Source: Haemophilus haemolyticus (GTDB lineage: Bacteria; Pseudomonadota; Gammaproteobacteria; Enterobacterales; Pasteurellaceae). From it: a stretch of 64,000 nt of DNA. Where the stretch lies: the NCBI RefSeq assembly GCF_001679045.1, contig NZ_LYCK01000001.1, positions 1 to 64,000 on the forward strand, read 5' to 3'. This document shows positions 9,780-19,750 of the stretch, in pieces. The translations under genes and the position numbers were made by a program. The notes below the pieces were generated by a model. That model saw only the letters and a program-made list of their open reading frames with translations. It did not search any database and was not told the DNA's origin. Each line of letters starts with the position of its first letter. Within the stretch, counting starts at the first letter, position 1.

Positions 9780-10148
9780 ATATCTTGTACCAGCACATAA
9801 ATGATTTCTCCGTTTAAAACGGAAGTTATTAACCATCAGAATTAATTCTGTTTTTCCTTATCTTCTTTCTTTTGTATTTTCATTAATGCTTTGAATCAGT
9901 AAAGAAAAACGTTCATATGAACCTTGTGTATATTTATAAAGATTATATCTAGTTATAAAAGGAGTGGTTTCTTACAGCTTGTAATAATGAAATAAAGCCT
10001 TTATAGGGCATTCAAGGAAAACTCTTTGCCATATCTAATAATCAGGTCTTATCTTCTATAGTTTACTGTTTTTGATATTGAATCTTGGAGGGGGTATTGT
10101 GATGGAATATGAGACGAGAAATAAGATAAAACTAATAATAGTAGATAA
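9780..10148. other. Gene-free stretch between tRNA-Asn and tRNA-Leu
   Basis: About 370 AT-rich bases with no gene I can support. On the minus strand, 9858-9968 is an open frame of 36 codons ending in a stop, with a protein-like reading (containing YERFSLLIQSINEN). The same frame shows several stops upstream, so it could be the tail of a decayed gene. A 21-codon plus-strand ORF at 10102 has a good ribosome site but ends inside a terminator. Neither is called as a gene. Confidence 0.4.
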
Positions 10149-10183
10149 AACAAAACCCCGCGATTAGTTTCGCGGGGTTTTGT
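10149..10183. terminator. Terminator after tRNA-Leu
   Basis: Hairpin AAACCCCGCG / CGCGGGGTTT with an eight-base loop and A/T runs on both sides. It ends the minus-strand secG-tRNA-Leu transcript. Confidence 0.88.
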
Positions 10184-10192
10184 TTAGTTAAA

Positions 10193-10278
10193 TGGTGCTC
10201 TGGGCGAGACTTGAACTCGCACGACCTGTGGTCACTACCCCCTCAAGATAGCGTGTCTACCAATTCCACCACCAGAGC
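10193..10278 (-). tRNA. leuU: tRNA-Leu (GAG)
   Basis: An 86-base class II tRNA with a long variable arm and encoded CCA. The anticodon loop TTGAGGG gives GAG. It lies directly downstream of secG, the same pairing as secG-leuU in E. coli, and leuU there also carries GAG. Confidence 0.96.
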
Positions 10279-10301
10279 GTTAATTTTATGCTAATCCTAT
10301 T

Positions 10302-10643
10302 TTATTGTGGGATGTCGCTATTTTTATTGTCTTTCGCTGGAGCTGTTTGTTGTTGCTGAACTTGCTCTGCAGCTTTTGATAAATCGTCAAAAGCACCTTT
10401 TTGAATATTGCCTTTATGTGAATTCATGTTACCTAAAACAAGAGCAATAACAAAAAATGCGGTTGCTAAAATCGCGCTAGTACGTGTTAAAAAGTTACCT
10501 GCACCAGCAGAGCCAAACATTGTACCTGATGCGCCACCACCAAAAGATGCGCCAGCATTCGCTCCTTTACCTTGTTGAACGAGAATAAACCCGATCAAGG
10601 CAATCGCGACAACAACATAAATAAATAAAAGAACTTGATACAT
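10302..10643 (-). CDS. secG: Preprotein translocase subunit SecG
   Basis: A small inner-membrane partner of SecYE. The 113 residues have two membrane helices (about 4-22 and 55-73) separated by the conserved glycine-rich loop (QQGKGANAGASFGGGASGTM), with a hydrophilic Gln-rich tail. Last protein gene of the ybaB-recR-topB-secG run, followed by tRNA-Leu. Confidence 0.95.
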   Translation of the reverse strand: MYQVLLFIYVVVAIALIGFILVQQGKGANAGASFGGGASGTMFGSAGAGNFLTRTSAILATAFFVIALVLGNMNSHKGNIQKGAFDDLSKAAEQVQQQQTAPAKDNKNSDIPQ

Positions 10644-10751
10644 TTTTTCTCTCTAATTTGCAATTTTGCAAGAAAACTGGTCGTGAATGTTATAGAAAAT
10701 TCAATTTTCTCGCAAGTGCTTTGCATAAAAAAAATATTAATTGGTTTAACT

Positions 10752-12707
10752 TTAATCAGTTTGACCGTTTGATTTACTCGATTTTTTTACCGCACTTTTA
10801 GGTTTGGTTCTATCGGATTTGATCATTTTAATGCGGCTTAATTGTCTTAATGCATTAAGATCTACAAAACGGACTAAATCAGGCAACATTTGATTCAAGT
10901 TATGCATAAATTGCTGATAGGTTGCTTGTTTTTGACTAATGTCTGTGAGTTGCGATTCCCAATGGGCCGTCATATCTGGTTGGGTGGCAATATCTGGTAA
11001 TGCCTGAATTAAAATTCTTCCTGTTTCTGTACTGTGAATATTTCGCCCTTTTTTCGTTAAAAAACCGCGTTTAAAAAGTAATTCAATGATGCCTGCACGA
11101 GTAGCCTCTGTACCCAATCCATCGGTTTCTCGCAGAATTTTTTTGAGTTCTTTATCCTGTACAAACCTTGCAATCCCCGTCATTGCTGAAAGCAAGGTTG
11201 CATCCGTGAAAGGCTTTGGCGGCTGAGTTTTTTTACTTATGACTTCTCCGCGTTCACAATGCAAAATTTGTCCTTTCTTTACTATTGGTAATAAGGGTTC
11301 TTGATTTTCTGTATCGTCTTCTTTGCCTAACAATTCTTTCCACCCGGCCGTTTGTAAATTTCGCGCTTGAGCTATAAAAGTACCGCCGGCAATGTTTAAT
11401 GTGATTTTGCTTTTACGATATTCTGCGTCAGGACAAAATTGCATTAAATATTGGCGAGCGATAAGGCTGTAAATATTACGTTCTTCTTGTGTTAGATTTA
11501 CTGGACGATTTTTGGCCGTTGGAATGATTGCATGGTGAGCTTCTACTTTTTTATCATTCCAACAGCGATTTCTTTGTTCAGTTGAAATGACATTTGGTAA
11601 GCGTTGATAAGCTTCAAAATGGGTTGAAATTGCATTTAATACGTTATGGCGTTCTGCAAAATGTTCTTCGGGCAAATAGCGACAATCAGAACGCGGATAA
11701 GTAATTAAACGATGAGTTTCATATAGGCGTTGACACGTATCTAATACGGTTTGAGCGGACATACCAAATCGCTTTGCTGCATCAATTTGTAACGCAGAAA
11801 GGGAATAAGGCAAGGGCGCCGTTTCTTTTTCACGAACGTCTTTGTATTCGGTTACTTCCGCAGGTTGATTTGTAATACGTTTTACAACGTTTTCTGCTAA
11901 TCCTTTAGAGAGCACCCTGCCGTCATCATCTTGGTAATCTTCACAAGCTTTGCTTGGTTGCCATAAGACACTGAAAAGTGCGGTTGATTTTTCCTGAGTT
12001 TTTTCTTCTTTATTCTCTGGATTAATCCAAGCGAGCACTTCAAAAAAGTCTTTGGGTTGGAAATGTTCAATTTCCAAATCTCGACGTACAATTAAACCTA
12101 GTACTGGGGTTTGTACTCGACCAACTGAAAGCACGCCATCATAGCCAGTTTGTCTGCCACGAATGGTATAGGCTCTGGTCATATTAATGCCATAAAGCCA
12201 ATCGGCGCGGGCTCGTGCGAGTGCGGATGTGGCAAGAGGAATAAAGTTACGGTTGGGTTGTAATTTTTTAACCGCTTTTTCTACTGCACTTGGATTTAGG
12301 TCGCTAATCAAGCAGCGTAAAATTTTATCGCGTTTTTCGGCAGATAAATTGGCATAACTGAACACTTCATCTACAAGTAATTGTCCTTCTCTATCAGGGT
12401 CTCCTGCATTAACAAGTGTATCCGCTTGATGGATCAGTTTTTCTACCACAGAAAGTTGTTTTTTTACTTCTTTTCGCGGTAAAAGTTGCCATTTTTCAGG
12501 AATGATAGGGAGATGTTCTAAACGCCATTGTTTGAATTTGGGATCATAGGCATTGGGTTCAGCTTGCTCGAGCAGATGCCCTACACACCAAGTTACCACA
12601 TCATTATTGCCACATTTGATAAAACCATCCCCACGTTGATGGGGTTTGGGGAGCACATCAGCAATAGCTCGAGCTAAGCTTGGTTTTTCAGCGATAAATA
12701 AACGCAT
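10752..12707 (-). CDS. topB: DNA topoisomerase III
   Basis: A type IA topoisomerase that decatenates replication and recombination intermediates. The N-terminal Toprim domain starts [16 protein letters not shown] and has DPDREGQ near residue 103; the active-site tyrosine lies in [13 protein letters not shown] near 330. 651 residues (E. coli TopB 653). The tail is basic ([16 protein letters not shown]). It starts 16 bases after recR ends, pointing to cotranscription with recR and secG. Confidence 0.97.
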   Translation of the reverse strand: MRLFIAEKPSLARAIADVLPKPHQRGDGFIKCGNNDVVTWCVGHLLEQAEPNAYDPKFKQWRLEHLPIIPEKWQLLPRKEVKKQLSVVEKLIHQADTLVNAGDPDREGQLLVDEVFSYANLSAEKRDKILRCLISDLNPSAVEKAVKKLQPNRNFIPLATSALARARADWLYGINMTRAYTIRGRQTGYDGVLSVGRVQTPVLGLIVRRDLEIEHFQPKDFFEVLAWINPENKEEKTQEKSTALFSVLWQPSKACEDYQDDDGRVLSKGLAENVVKRITNQPAEVTEYKDVREKETAPLPYSLSALQIDAAKRFGMSAQTVLDTCQRLYETHRLITYPRSDCRYLPEEHFAERHNVLNAISTHFEAYQRLPNVISTEQRNRCWNDKKVEAHHAIIPTAKNRPVNLTQEERNIYSLIARQYLMQFCPDAEYRKSKITLNIAGGTFIAQARNLQTAGWKELLGKEDDTENQEPLLPIVKKGQILHCERGEVISKKTQPPKPFTDATLLSAMTGIARFVQDKELKKILRETDGLGTEATRAGIIELLFKRGFLTKKGRNIHSTETGRILIQALPDIATQPDMTAHWESQLTDISQKQATYQQFMHNLNQMLPDLVRFVDLNALRQLSRIKMIKSDRTKPKSAVKKSSKSNGQTD

Positions 12708-12722
12708 AATGGTATGAGGACA

Positions 12723-13325
12723 TTAGTCGATTTGACGACGACCTAGAAAAGAGTGAGTCAGCGTTGTGCCGTCCACAGTTTCCAGTTCACCACCGACAGG
12801 AATGCCATGAGCGATACGACTCACTTTGATATTATGTTGGCGGCACATTTCAGCGATGTAGTTTGCTGTTGCATCGCCTTCCACTGTTGGGTTTGTTGCA
12901 AGAATCACCTCGTGGAAAGATTCTTCTACTAAACGTTTTTGCAGTAAATCTAAACCAATTTCACGAGGACCAATACCATCAAGTGGTGATAAGTGTCCCA
13001 TTAAGACAAAATAACGTCCTGAAAATTGTCCAGTTTGCTCAATTGCTTGAATATCTGCTGGCATTTCAACGACACAAAGCAAACCTGAATTTTGACGGCG
13101 TAGATTATTGCAAATGTTGCAAGTGTCTTCTTCCGTAAAGTCTCGACATTGTGAACAATGACCAATTTTAGACATGGCTTCTGTGAGTGCTCGAGCTAAA
13201 TTCATCCCACCGCTACGATTACGTTGTAAAAGATGATAAGCCATACGTTGCGCAGATTTAGGCCCTACGCCTGGAAGACAACGTAAGTTTTCAATAAGGT
13301 GTTCTAAAAGTGGGCTGCTTTGCAT
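12723..13325 (-). CDS. recR: Recombination mediator RecR
   Basis: With RecO and RecF it loads RecA at gaps. The 200-residue protein has an N-terminal helix-hairpin-helix ([13 protein letters not shown], about 17-29), a C4 zinc motif (CSQC and CNIC, about 57-72) and a Toprim domain ([16 protein letters not shown] and [11 protein letters not shown]). It is preceded by ybaB, the universal ybaB-recR pair. Confidence 0.97.
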   Translation of the reverse strand: MQSSPLLEHLIENLRCLPGVGPKSAQRMAYHLLQRNRSGGMNLARALTEAMSKIGHCSQCRDFTEEDTCNICNNLRRQNSGLLCVVEMPADIQAIEQTGQFSGRYFVLMGHLSPLDGIGPREIGLDLLQKRLVEESFHEVILATNPTVEGDATANYIAEMCRQHNIKVSRIAHGIPVGGELETVDGTTLTHSFLGRRQID

Positions 13326-13387
13326 AGTGATTTAATGAAAGGTAAATAAGAGATGACGCGTGAATTTTATATTCACGCGCCTAATAA

Positions 13388-13717
13388 TTAAAACGGAAAC
13401 TTCATTCCTGGAGGCAATGGCATTCCAGCAGTAACCGATGCCATTTTTTCTTTTTGTAATTCTTCTGCACGACGTACCGCATCGTTAAAAGCGGCCGCGA
13501 TTAAATCTTCTAACATTTCTTTATCGTCTTCCATTAAAGACGGATCAATGTCAATGCGACGGCAGTTATGTGCACCATTAATTGTGATTTTCACTAAACC
13601 TGCACCAGATTCACCCGTTACTTCTAGTTGCGCGATTTCTTCCTGCATTTTTTGCATTTTTTCTTGCATTTGTTGGGCTTGTTTCATTAAGCCGCCTAAA
13701 CCGCCTTTTCCAAACAT
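13388..13717 (-). CDS. ybaB: YbaB/EbfC family nucleoid-associated protein
   Basis: A 109-residue DNA-binding protein beginning [18 protein letters not shown], with a coiled-coil helix (about 12-30) and the family segment [16 protein letters not shown] choose ATG 13717, which has AAGGA seven bases upstream; an upstream in-frame ATG adds twelve residues and lacks a ribosome site. Directly upstream of recR. Confidence 0.94.
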   Translation of the reverse strand: MFGKGGLGGLMKQAQQMQEKMQKMQEEIAQLEVTGESGAGLVKITINGAHNCRRIDIDPSLMEDDKEMLEDLIAAAFNDAVRRAEELQKEKMASVTAGMPLPPGMKFPF

Positions 13718-13818
13718 AATGTTATCCTTTATTAAGTCAAAAATTGCGTGCATTCTAGCGAAAAAATAGGCTTTTGGGAACAGTGTGGTTAATGATTTGG
13801 GGTATTTAAAATCTCAGA

Positions 13819-13858
13819 AAATTTCACCGCACTTTTGAAGTCAAGTGCGGTGAAATTT
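13819..13858. terminator. Uptake-sequence hairpin after rlmJ
   Basis: A perfect 16-base inverted repeat (13819-13834 and 13843-13858) built from two facing uptake cores with an eight-base loop. It separates rlmJ from ybaB on the minus strand. Confidence 0.8.
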
Positions 13859-13885
13859 AGTGGTGTTTAGAATGGGAAGAGACGG

Positions 13886-14731
13886 TTATTCAGGTGTAAT
13901 CCATTCGACAGTCCAGTTTCCTGTACCTTCTGGAACTAATGTTTTTGTGAGATAAGGCAAAATTTCTTTCATTTGGGTTTCTAATGTCCAAGGTGGATTA
14001 ATTACCACCATACCGCTTGCCGTCATACCTCGTTGATCGCTGTCAGGGCGAACAGCGAGCTCAATTTTTAGAACTTTTCTAATCCCCGTTGTTTCTAATT
14101 CCTTAAAAATACGTTTAGTTTGTTTGCGTAATACAACGGGATACCAAATCGCATAAGTGCCAGTGGCAAAACGCTTATAGCCTTCTTCAATAGCTTTGAC
14201 GACAAGATCATAATCTTCTTTTAATTCATAAGGCGGATCGATTAGCACCAAGCCTCGGCGTTCTTTTGGAGGTAGCGTTGCTTTGACTTGTTGAAAGCCA
14301 TTGTCACATTTTACGGTGACATTTTTGTAGTCACTAAAATTATTGCGAAGGATTGGATAATCGCTAGGATGAAGCTCAGTCAATAGTGCGCGATCTTGTG
14401 GGCGCAACAATTCAGCAGCAATTAACGGCGAGCCAGCATAATAACGTAGTTCTTTGCCACCATAATTGAGTTTTTTGATCATTTTTACATAACGTGCAAC
14501 ATCTTCGGGTAAGTCTGTTTGATCCCACAAGCGTCCAATACCTTCTTTATATTCCCCCGTTTTTTCTGATTCGTTTGAGGATAAACGATAACGACCTACA
14601 CCAGAGTGCGTATCCAAATAAAAAAAGCCTTTTTCTTTGAGTTTAAGATTTTCCAAAATGAGCATTAAGACGATATGTTTCAAGACATCGGCGTGATTGC
14701 CTGCATGGAATGAGTGACGATAACTCAGCAT
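13886..14731 (-). CDS. rlmJ: 23S rRNA (adenine(2030)-N6)-methyltransferase
   Basis: Methylates A2030 of 23S rRNA. The 281-residue protein starts MLSYRHSFHAGNHADVLKH, the RlmJ/YhiR signature. It has the SAM-site segment YLDTHSGVGRY (about 37-47) and the N6-methyltransferase motif IDPPYE near 165. The E. coli homologue was first noted for a role in using DNA as a nutrient, which is suggestive beside the com operon, though the rRNA activity is the established one. Confidence 0.95.
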   Translation of the reverse strand: MLSYRHSFHAGNHADVLKHIVLMLILENLKLKEKGFFYLDTHSGVGRYRLSSNESEKTGEYKEGIGRLWDQTDLPEDVARYVKMIKKLNYGGKELRYYAGSPLIAAELLRPQDRALLTELHPSDYPILRNNFSDYKNVTVKCDNGFQQVKATLPPKERRGLVLIDPPYELKEDYDLVVKAIEEGYKRFATGTYAIWYPVVLRKQTKRIFKELETTGIRKVLKIELAVRPDSDQRGMTASGMVVINPPWTLETQMKEILPYLTKTLVPEGTGNWTVEWITPE

Positions 14732-14803
14732 AATATATCCTTTGTTTAATAACGAAGGCGAGCCAATTGACTCGCCTGATTATGCACTAAAGTGCGGTCA
14801 TTT

Positions 14804-17407
14804 TTAGAAGAGTTCTTCTGGCTGGCTAACTGGCACGGGCGCTTTTCCTCCAGTACCATTTAAGCGTTGTTGTAATTCTGGTGGCACATAGTAACCGCGC
14901 TCTTGCATTTCGGAAACGTATGTACGGGTTGGTTCAGTTCCTACAATAAAGTATTCTTTTCTTCCACCAGATGGAGAGAGCAAACCAGTCATCGTATCAA
15001 TACTTTTTTCCATAATTTTTGGTGGTAATGGTAATTTACGTTCTGGTTTATCGCTCAATGCTGTTTTCATATAAGCGACCCAAGCTGGCATTGCAGTTTT
15101 CGCACCTGCTTCACCTTTACCCAATACTCGTTTGTTGTCATCAAACCCGACATAAGTTGTGGTTACTAAGTTTGCGCCAAATCCTGCATACCAAGCCACT
15201 TTTGAACTATTGGTGGTACCTGTTTTACCGCCTATATCGCTACGTTTAATAGTTTGTGCAATACGCCAGCTGGTTCCTTTCCAGTCTAGATCTTGCTCAC
15301 CATAAATCGCCGTATTTAAGGCGCTGCGAATTAAAAATGCTAACTCGCCACTGATTACTCGAGGAGCATATTCTATCTTAGATGAACCATTTTTTGCATC
15401 CGCCATTAAATCTATCGCATCTTCTTTAAGTGCAGTGACATTTGACTGTAATTCTGGCAGTTCAGGCACAGTTTCAGGTTGTTGATCAACTTCCTCACCG
15501 TTTGTACTGTCATCTGATGGTTTTAAGGCATTTTCGCCTAAAGGAATATTCGCAAAGCCGTTGATTTTGTCTTTCGTTTCACCATAAACAACTGGGATAT
15601 CATTACACTCAATACAAGCAATTTTAGGGTTTGCAACAAACAAGTCTTTACCCGTGTTATCTTGAATTTTTTCAATGATATAAGGTTCAATGAGGAAACC
15701 GCCATTATCAAACACCGCATAAGCTCTAGCCATTTCTAATGGTGTGAAAGAGGCTGCGCCAAGCGCTAAGGCTTCACTTGCAAAATATTGATCACGTTTA
15801 AAACCAAAACGTTGTAAAAATTCTGCTGTGAAATCAATACCTGCCGTTTGGATAGCACGAATAGCAATCATATTTTTGGATTGACCTAATCCTACGCGTA
15901 AACGCATTGGACCATCATAACGATCAGGTGAGTTTTTTGGTTGCCACAGTTTTTGTCCTGGTTTTTGAATAGAAATTGGGCTGTCTTGTAATACGCTAGA
16001 AAGTGTTAAACCTTTTTCTAATGCCGCTGCGTAAATAAATGGTTTGATAGAAGAACCCACTTGAACTAAGGATTGTGTCGCACGGTTGAACTTACTTTGT
16101 TCATAGCTAAAGCCACCAACAATAGCTTCAATCGCACCATTATCTGAGTTAATAGATACTAATGCAGAGTTGGCAGCTGGAATTTGTCCTAATTGCCATT
16201 CACCATTAGTGCGTTGACGAATCCAAATTTGCTCACCTACTTTTACAGGATTACTTCTGCCAGTCCAACGCATTGCATTAGTGGATAGCGTCATTTTTTC
16301 ACCGGATGCTAATAATAGATCCGTACCACCTTTTGCCATTCCAACCACAGCCGCTGGAATAAATGGTTCAGAATCTGGCAATTTACGTAAAAACGCTAGA
16401 ATACGTTCATCATCCCAAGCAGCTTCATTTTTTTGCCATAAAGGCGCACCACCACGATATCCGCGACGCATATCGTAATCAATTAAGTTGTTACGTACGG
16501 CTTTTTGGGCTTCAGCTTGGTCTTTTGAAAGTACAGTGGTAAATACTTTATAACCACTGGTGTAGGCGTTTTCTTCACCAAAACGGCGAACCATTTCTTG
16601 GCGAACCATTTCAGTGACATAATCAGCACGAAATTCAAATTTTGCGCCATGATAACTAGCAACGATAGGCTCTTTTAATGCAGCATCATATTCTTCTTTG
16701 CTTATGTATTTTTCATCTAACATTCGGCTTAGCACCACATTGCGGCGTTCTTCTGAGCGTTTTAAAGAATAAAGCGGGTTCATGGTTGAAGGTGCTTTTG
16801 GTAAGCCTGCGATAATGGCCATTTCCGATAATGTCAATTCATTTAATGATTTACCGAAATAGGTTTGTGCAGCAGCCGCAACACCATAAGAACGATAGCC
16901 TAAAAAGATTTTGTTTAAATAAAGCTCTAAGATTTCTTGTTTGGTTAGGGTATTTTCAATTTCTACGGCAAGTACGGCTTCACGAGCTTTGCGAATAATA
17001 GTTTTTTCTGGGGTTAAGAAAAAGTTACGTGCTAATTGTTGGGTGATCGTACTTGCACCTTGTGATGCGCCACCATTATTCACTGCAACAAATAACGCAC
17101 GGGCAATGCCGATAGGGTCTAATCCGTGATGATCGTAAAAGCGGCTATCTTCTGTCGCTAAAAATGCATCAATTAAGCGTTGTGGTACTTCAGCTAATTT
17201 TACTGGAATACGTCGTTGCTCACCCACTTCACCAATTAATTTACCGTCGGCCGTATAAATCTGCATTGGCTGTTGTAATTCAACGGTTTTTAATGCTTCT
17301 ACTGAGGGCAATTCTGATTTTAGGTGGAAATACAGCATTCCGCCTGCGACTAAACCTAAAATACATAAAGTTAATAGGGTACTAAATATTAATTTTGCGA
17401 TCCGCAT
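14804..17407 (-). CDS. ponA: Penicillin-binding protein 1A
   Basis: Bifunctional murein synthase. Membrane anchor about residues 5-27, glycosyltransferase domain about 55-225 (ATEDSRFYDHHGLD, STITQQLARNFFL), and transpeptidase domain with catalytic serine in SSIKPF, then SKN (GLGQSKNMIAIR) and KTGTTN near 735. 867 residues (E. coli PBP1A 850). It diverges from comA, and its start codon lies inside the competence CRP-S palindrome at 17393-17414, so CRP/Sxy occupancy could affect ponA. Confidence 0.97.
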   Translation of the reverse strand: MRIAKLIFSTLLTLCILGLVAGGMLYFHLKSELPSVEALKTVELQQPMQIYTADGKLIGEVGEQRRIPVKLAEVPQRLIDAFLATEDSRFYDHHGLDPIGIARALFVAVNNGGASQGASTITQQLARNFFLTPEKTIIRKAREAVLAVEIENTLTKQEILELYLNKIFLGYRSYGVAAAAQTYFGKSLNELTLSEMAIIAGLPKAPSTMNPLYSLKRSEERRNVVLSRMLDEKYISKEEYDAALKEPIVASYHGAKFEFRADYVTEMVRQEMVRRFGEENAYTSGYKVFTTVLSKDQAEAQKAVRNNLIDYDMRRGYRGGAPLWQKNEAAWDDERILAFLRKLPDSEPFIPAAVVGMAKGGTDLLLASGEKMTLSTNAMRWTGRSNPVKVGEQIWIRQRTNGEWQLGQIPAANSALVSINSDNGAIEAIVGGFSYEQSKFNRATQSLVQVGSSIKPFIYAAALEKGLTLSSVLQDSPISIQKPGQKLWQPKNSPDRYDGPMRLRVGLGQSKNMIAIRAIQTAGIDFTAEFLQRFGFKRDQYFASEALALGAASFTPLEMARAYAVFDNGGFLIEPYIIEKIQDNTGKDLFVANPKIACIECNDIPVVYGETKDKINGFANIPLGENALKPSDDSTNGEEVDQQPETVPELPELQSNVTALKEDAIDLMADAKNGSSKIEYAPRVISGELAFLIRSALNTAIYGEQDLDWKGTSWRIAQTIKRSDIGGKTGTTNSSKVAWYAGFGANLVTTTYVGFDDNKRVLGKGEAGAKTAMPAWVAYMKTALSDKPERKLPLPPKIMEKSIDTMTGLLSPSGGRKEYFIVGTEPTRTYVSEMQERGYYVPPELQQRLNGTGGKAPVPVSQPEELF

Positions 17408-17414
17408 CGTAAAA
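17393..17414 (+). promoter_or_regulatory. Competence CRP-S site (CRE) of the comA operon
   Basis: A 22-base near-palindrome with half sites TTTTGCGATC and CATCGTAAAA around CG, matching the known competence regulatory element, in which TGCGA replaces the usual CRP half-site TGTGA. The ATG of ponA (17405-17407, minus strand) is embedded in it. If CRP binds at -41.5, transcription of comA would start near 17445, and TATTCT at 17434-17439 sits where a -10 element should be. Confidence 0.85.
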
Positions 17415-17505
17415 TTCTCGCTTCGTTAATGAATATTCTTGTTAAGAGACCTATGATTTGGCTGCTAAGTATAAAAGATTCAGCCTTTAAAGAATAGGAA
17501 AGAAT

Positions 17506-18303
17506 ATGCAATTCTCTCGGAAAAATCACCGCACTTTACAAATTGGTATTCACCGTAAACAAGGTAATTTTGATTTTGTGTGGTTTGATGAACTTGAACA
17601 GCCACAATGTTATCAAGCCTCTATCAATGATAGTGATTTAAAAAATCGTTTTTTGCGACATTTAAAAACACAATCTCAAGGGAAAACCTTTTCTTTGCAG
17701 TTTGTGGCAAGTATTTCTGCTCACTTGACTTGGTCGAAAGTATTAATTTTGCCGCAAATATTAAATGCGCAAGAATGTCATCAACAATGTAAATTTGTGA
17801 TTGAGAAAGAATTGCCCATTCCTTTAGAGGAATTGTGGTTTGATTATATTTCTACCCCGTTAAAGCAAGGTTTTAGTTTAGAGATTACAGCAATTCGAGA
17901 GACGAGTGCGCAAACTTATTTGCAAGATTTTCAACCATTTAAAATTAATGTGTTAGATGTTGTTCCTCATAGCATCTTGCGTGCATTTCAATATTTGTTG
18001 AATGAACAAGTGCGGTCAGAAAATACCTTATTTTTATTTCAAGAAGATGACTACTGTTTGGCGATTTGTGAAAGATCTCAGCAATCGCAAATTTTACAAT
18101 CTCACGAAAATTTGACCGCACTTTATGAGCAATTTACCGAACGTTTTGAAGGGAAAATTGAACGAATTTTGGTTTATCAAATTCCTTCAAGTCATACGCC
18201 ATTACCAGAAAACTGGCAGCGAGTCGAAACAGATTTACCTTTTATCGCACTTGGCAATGCGCTGTGGCAAAAAGATTTACATCAACAAAAAGTGAGTAGC
18301 TAA
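17506..18303 (+). CDS. comA: Competence protein ComA (PilM-like)
   Basis: First gene of the operon needed for DNA uptake. The 265-residue protein resembles the actin-like PilM proteins of type IV pilus systems, cytoplasmic and docking to PilN. It has no signal peptide or clear membrane helix. The next gene begins directly after its stop. The operon is equivalent to pilMNOPQ. An uptake core lies within the first codons (17529). Confidence 0.92.
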   Translation: MQFSRKNHRTLQIGIHRKQGNFDFVWFDELEQPQCYQASINDSDLKNRFLRHLKTQSQGKTFSLQFVASISAHLTWSKVLILPQILNAQECHQQCKFVIEKELPIPLEELWFDYISTPLKQGFSLEITAIRETSAQTYLQDFQPFKINVLDVVPHSILRAFQYLLNEQVRSENTLFLFQEDDYCLAICERSQQSQILQSHENLTALYEQFTERFEGKIERILVYQIPSSHTPLPENWQRVETDLPFIALGNALWQKDLHQQKVSS

Positions 18304-18813
18304 ATGTCGATGAATTTATTGCCTTGGCGTACTTATCAACATCAAAAACGTTTACGTCGTTTAGCTTTTTATATCGCTTTATTTACCTTGCTTGCTATTA
18401 ATTTAATGTTGGCTTTTAGCAATTTGATTGAACAACAGAAACAAAATTTGCAGACACAGCAAAAGTCTTTTGAGCAACTTAATCAGCAACTTTACAAAAC
18501 TACCACGCAAATTGATCAGTTACGCAGTGCGGTGAAAGTTGGTGAAGTTTTGCACTCTCTCACGAATGGGCAAGTTCAAAATAGTTTGCAGCAATTAAGT
18601 GAATTGCCTCTTCAGAAAGGCGAATTAAACCGATTTAAACAAGATGGCCATAACTTAAGTTTTGAGGGGCGAGCGCAAGATCAAATGGAATTTGAGTCGG
18701 TACATCAATTTTTAAAGCAACATTTCCCCAATGTGAAATTAAGTCAAGTTCAGCCTGAGCAACATACATTGTTTTTTCGCTTTGATGTGGAAGAAGTTGG
18801 AGAAGATAAGTGA
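18304..18813 (+). CDS. comB: Competence protein ComB (PilN-like)
   Basis: A 169-residue inner-membrane protein. It has the cytoplasmic PilN signature NLLPWR at about residues 4-9, one membrane helix (about 22-41), then a periplasmic coiled coil rich in Gln and Leu. It should link ComA to ComC in the pilus alignment complex. ATG follows the comA stop with no gap; a second ATG two codons on is an alternative. Confidence 0.92.
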   Translation: MSMNLLPWRTYQHQKRLRRLAFYIALFTLLAINLMLAFSNLIEQQKQNLQTQQKSFEQLNQQLYKTTTQIDQLRSAVKVGEVLHSLTNGQVQNSLQQLSELPLQKGELNRFKQDGHNLSFEGRAQDQMEFESVHQFLKQHFPNVKLSQVQPEQHTLFFRFDVEEVGEDK

Positions 18814-19331
18814 AAGCCTTTTTGAACGATCCTTTTACTCCTTTTGGAAAATGGCTAAGCCAGCCTTTTTATGTGCACGGTTTAACTTTTTTATTGCTAT
18901 TAAGTGCGGTGATTTTTCGCCCTGTTTTAGATTATATCCAGGGGAGCTCACGTTTCCATGAAACCGAAAATGAGCTAGCGGAGAAACGATCAGAATTGTT
19001 GCATCAACAGAAAATTTTAACTTCTTTACAGCAGCAATCCGAAAGTCGAAAACTTTCTCCAGAACTGGCTGCGCAAATTATGCCTTTGAATAAACAAATT
19101 CAACGTTTAGCTGCACGTAATGGTTTATCTCAGCATTTACGTTGGGAAATGGGGCAGCTGCCCATTTTGCATTTACAGCTTACTGGGCATTTTGAAAAAA
19201 CGAAGACATTTTTAACCGCACTTTTAGCTAATACGTCACAGCTTTCTGTAAGCCGGTTGCAATTTATGAAACCCGAAAACAGCCCTTTGCAAACCGAGAT
19301 CATTTTTCAGCTAGATAAGGAGGCAAAATGA
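18810..19331 (+). CDS. comC: Competence protein ComC (PilO-like)
   Basis: A 173-residue PilO-like protein with one membrane helix (about 22-42), a periplasmic coiled coil (about 50-85) and a small C-terminal domain. It starts with GTG overlapping the comB stop (GTGA), so translation is coupled. Two uptake cores lie in its frame. Confidence 0.9.
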   Translation: MKAFLNDPFTPFGKWLSQPFYVHGLTFLLLLSAVIFRPVLDYIQGSSRFHETENELAEKRSELLHQQKILTSLQQQSESRKLSPELAAQIMPLNKQIQRLAARNGLSQHLRWEMGQLPILHLQLTGHFEKTKTFLTALLANTSQLSVSRLQFMKPENSPLQTEIIFQLDKEAK

Positions 19332-19741
19332 AGTATTGGTTTTACCTGATTACATTATTTTTTATGAATTGCAGTTGGGGACAAGATCCTTTCGATAAAA
19401 CACAGCGTAACCGTTCTCAGTTTGATAACGCACAAACAGAGCTTGAGCAGACAGAAATAATTTCCTCAGATGTACCTAATAATCTATGCGGAGCGGATGA
19501 AAATCGCCAAGCAGCTGAAATTCCTTTGAACGCTTTAAAATTGGTGGGTGTAGTAATTTCTAAAGATAAAGCTTTTGCCTTATTACTGGATCAGAATTTG
19601 CAAATTTACAGCGTTTTAGAGGGCATTGATGTAGCTCAAGAAGGATATGTTGTAACAAAAATCAATCAAAATAAAGTTCAATTTATGCGTAAGCTCGGTG
19701 AGCAATGTGATAGCGTTGAACAGAAAGAATTAAGTTTTTAA
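19328..19741 (+). CDS. comD: Competence protein ComD (PilP-like)
   Basis: A 137-residue exported protein. It has an N-terminal signal sequence (about 1-18, ending CSWGQ), a flexible polar stretch, and a small beta domain from about 65 (LKLVGVVISKDKAFALLL), as in PilP, which links the PilNO complex to the secretin. ATGA overlap with comC. The signal has a cysteine at 15, but its lipobox is not convincing. Confidence 0.9.
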   Translation: MKYWFYLITLFFMNCSWGQDPFDKTQRNRSQFDNAQTELEQTEIISSDVPNNLCGADENRQAAEIPLNALKLVGVVISKDKAFALLLDQNLQIYSVLEGIDVAQEGYVVTKINQNKVQFMRKLGEQCDSVEQKELSF

Positions 19742-19750
19742 AGGAAGATT

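Noticed and set aside
10102..10167. 21-codon ORF with a strong ribosome site (GGAGGGGG) before tRNA-Leu
   Set aside because: It ends inside the hairpin of the tRNA-Leu terminator and the composition looks like chance AT-rich sequence.
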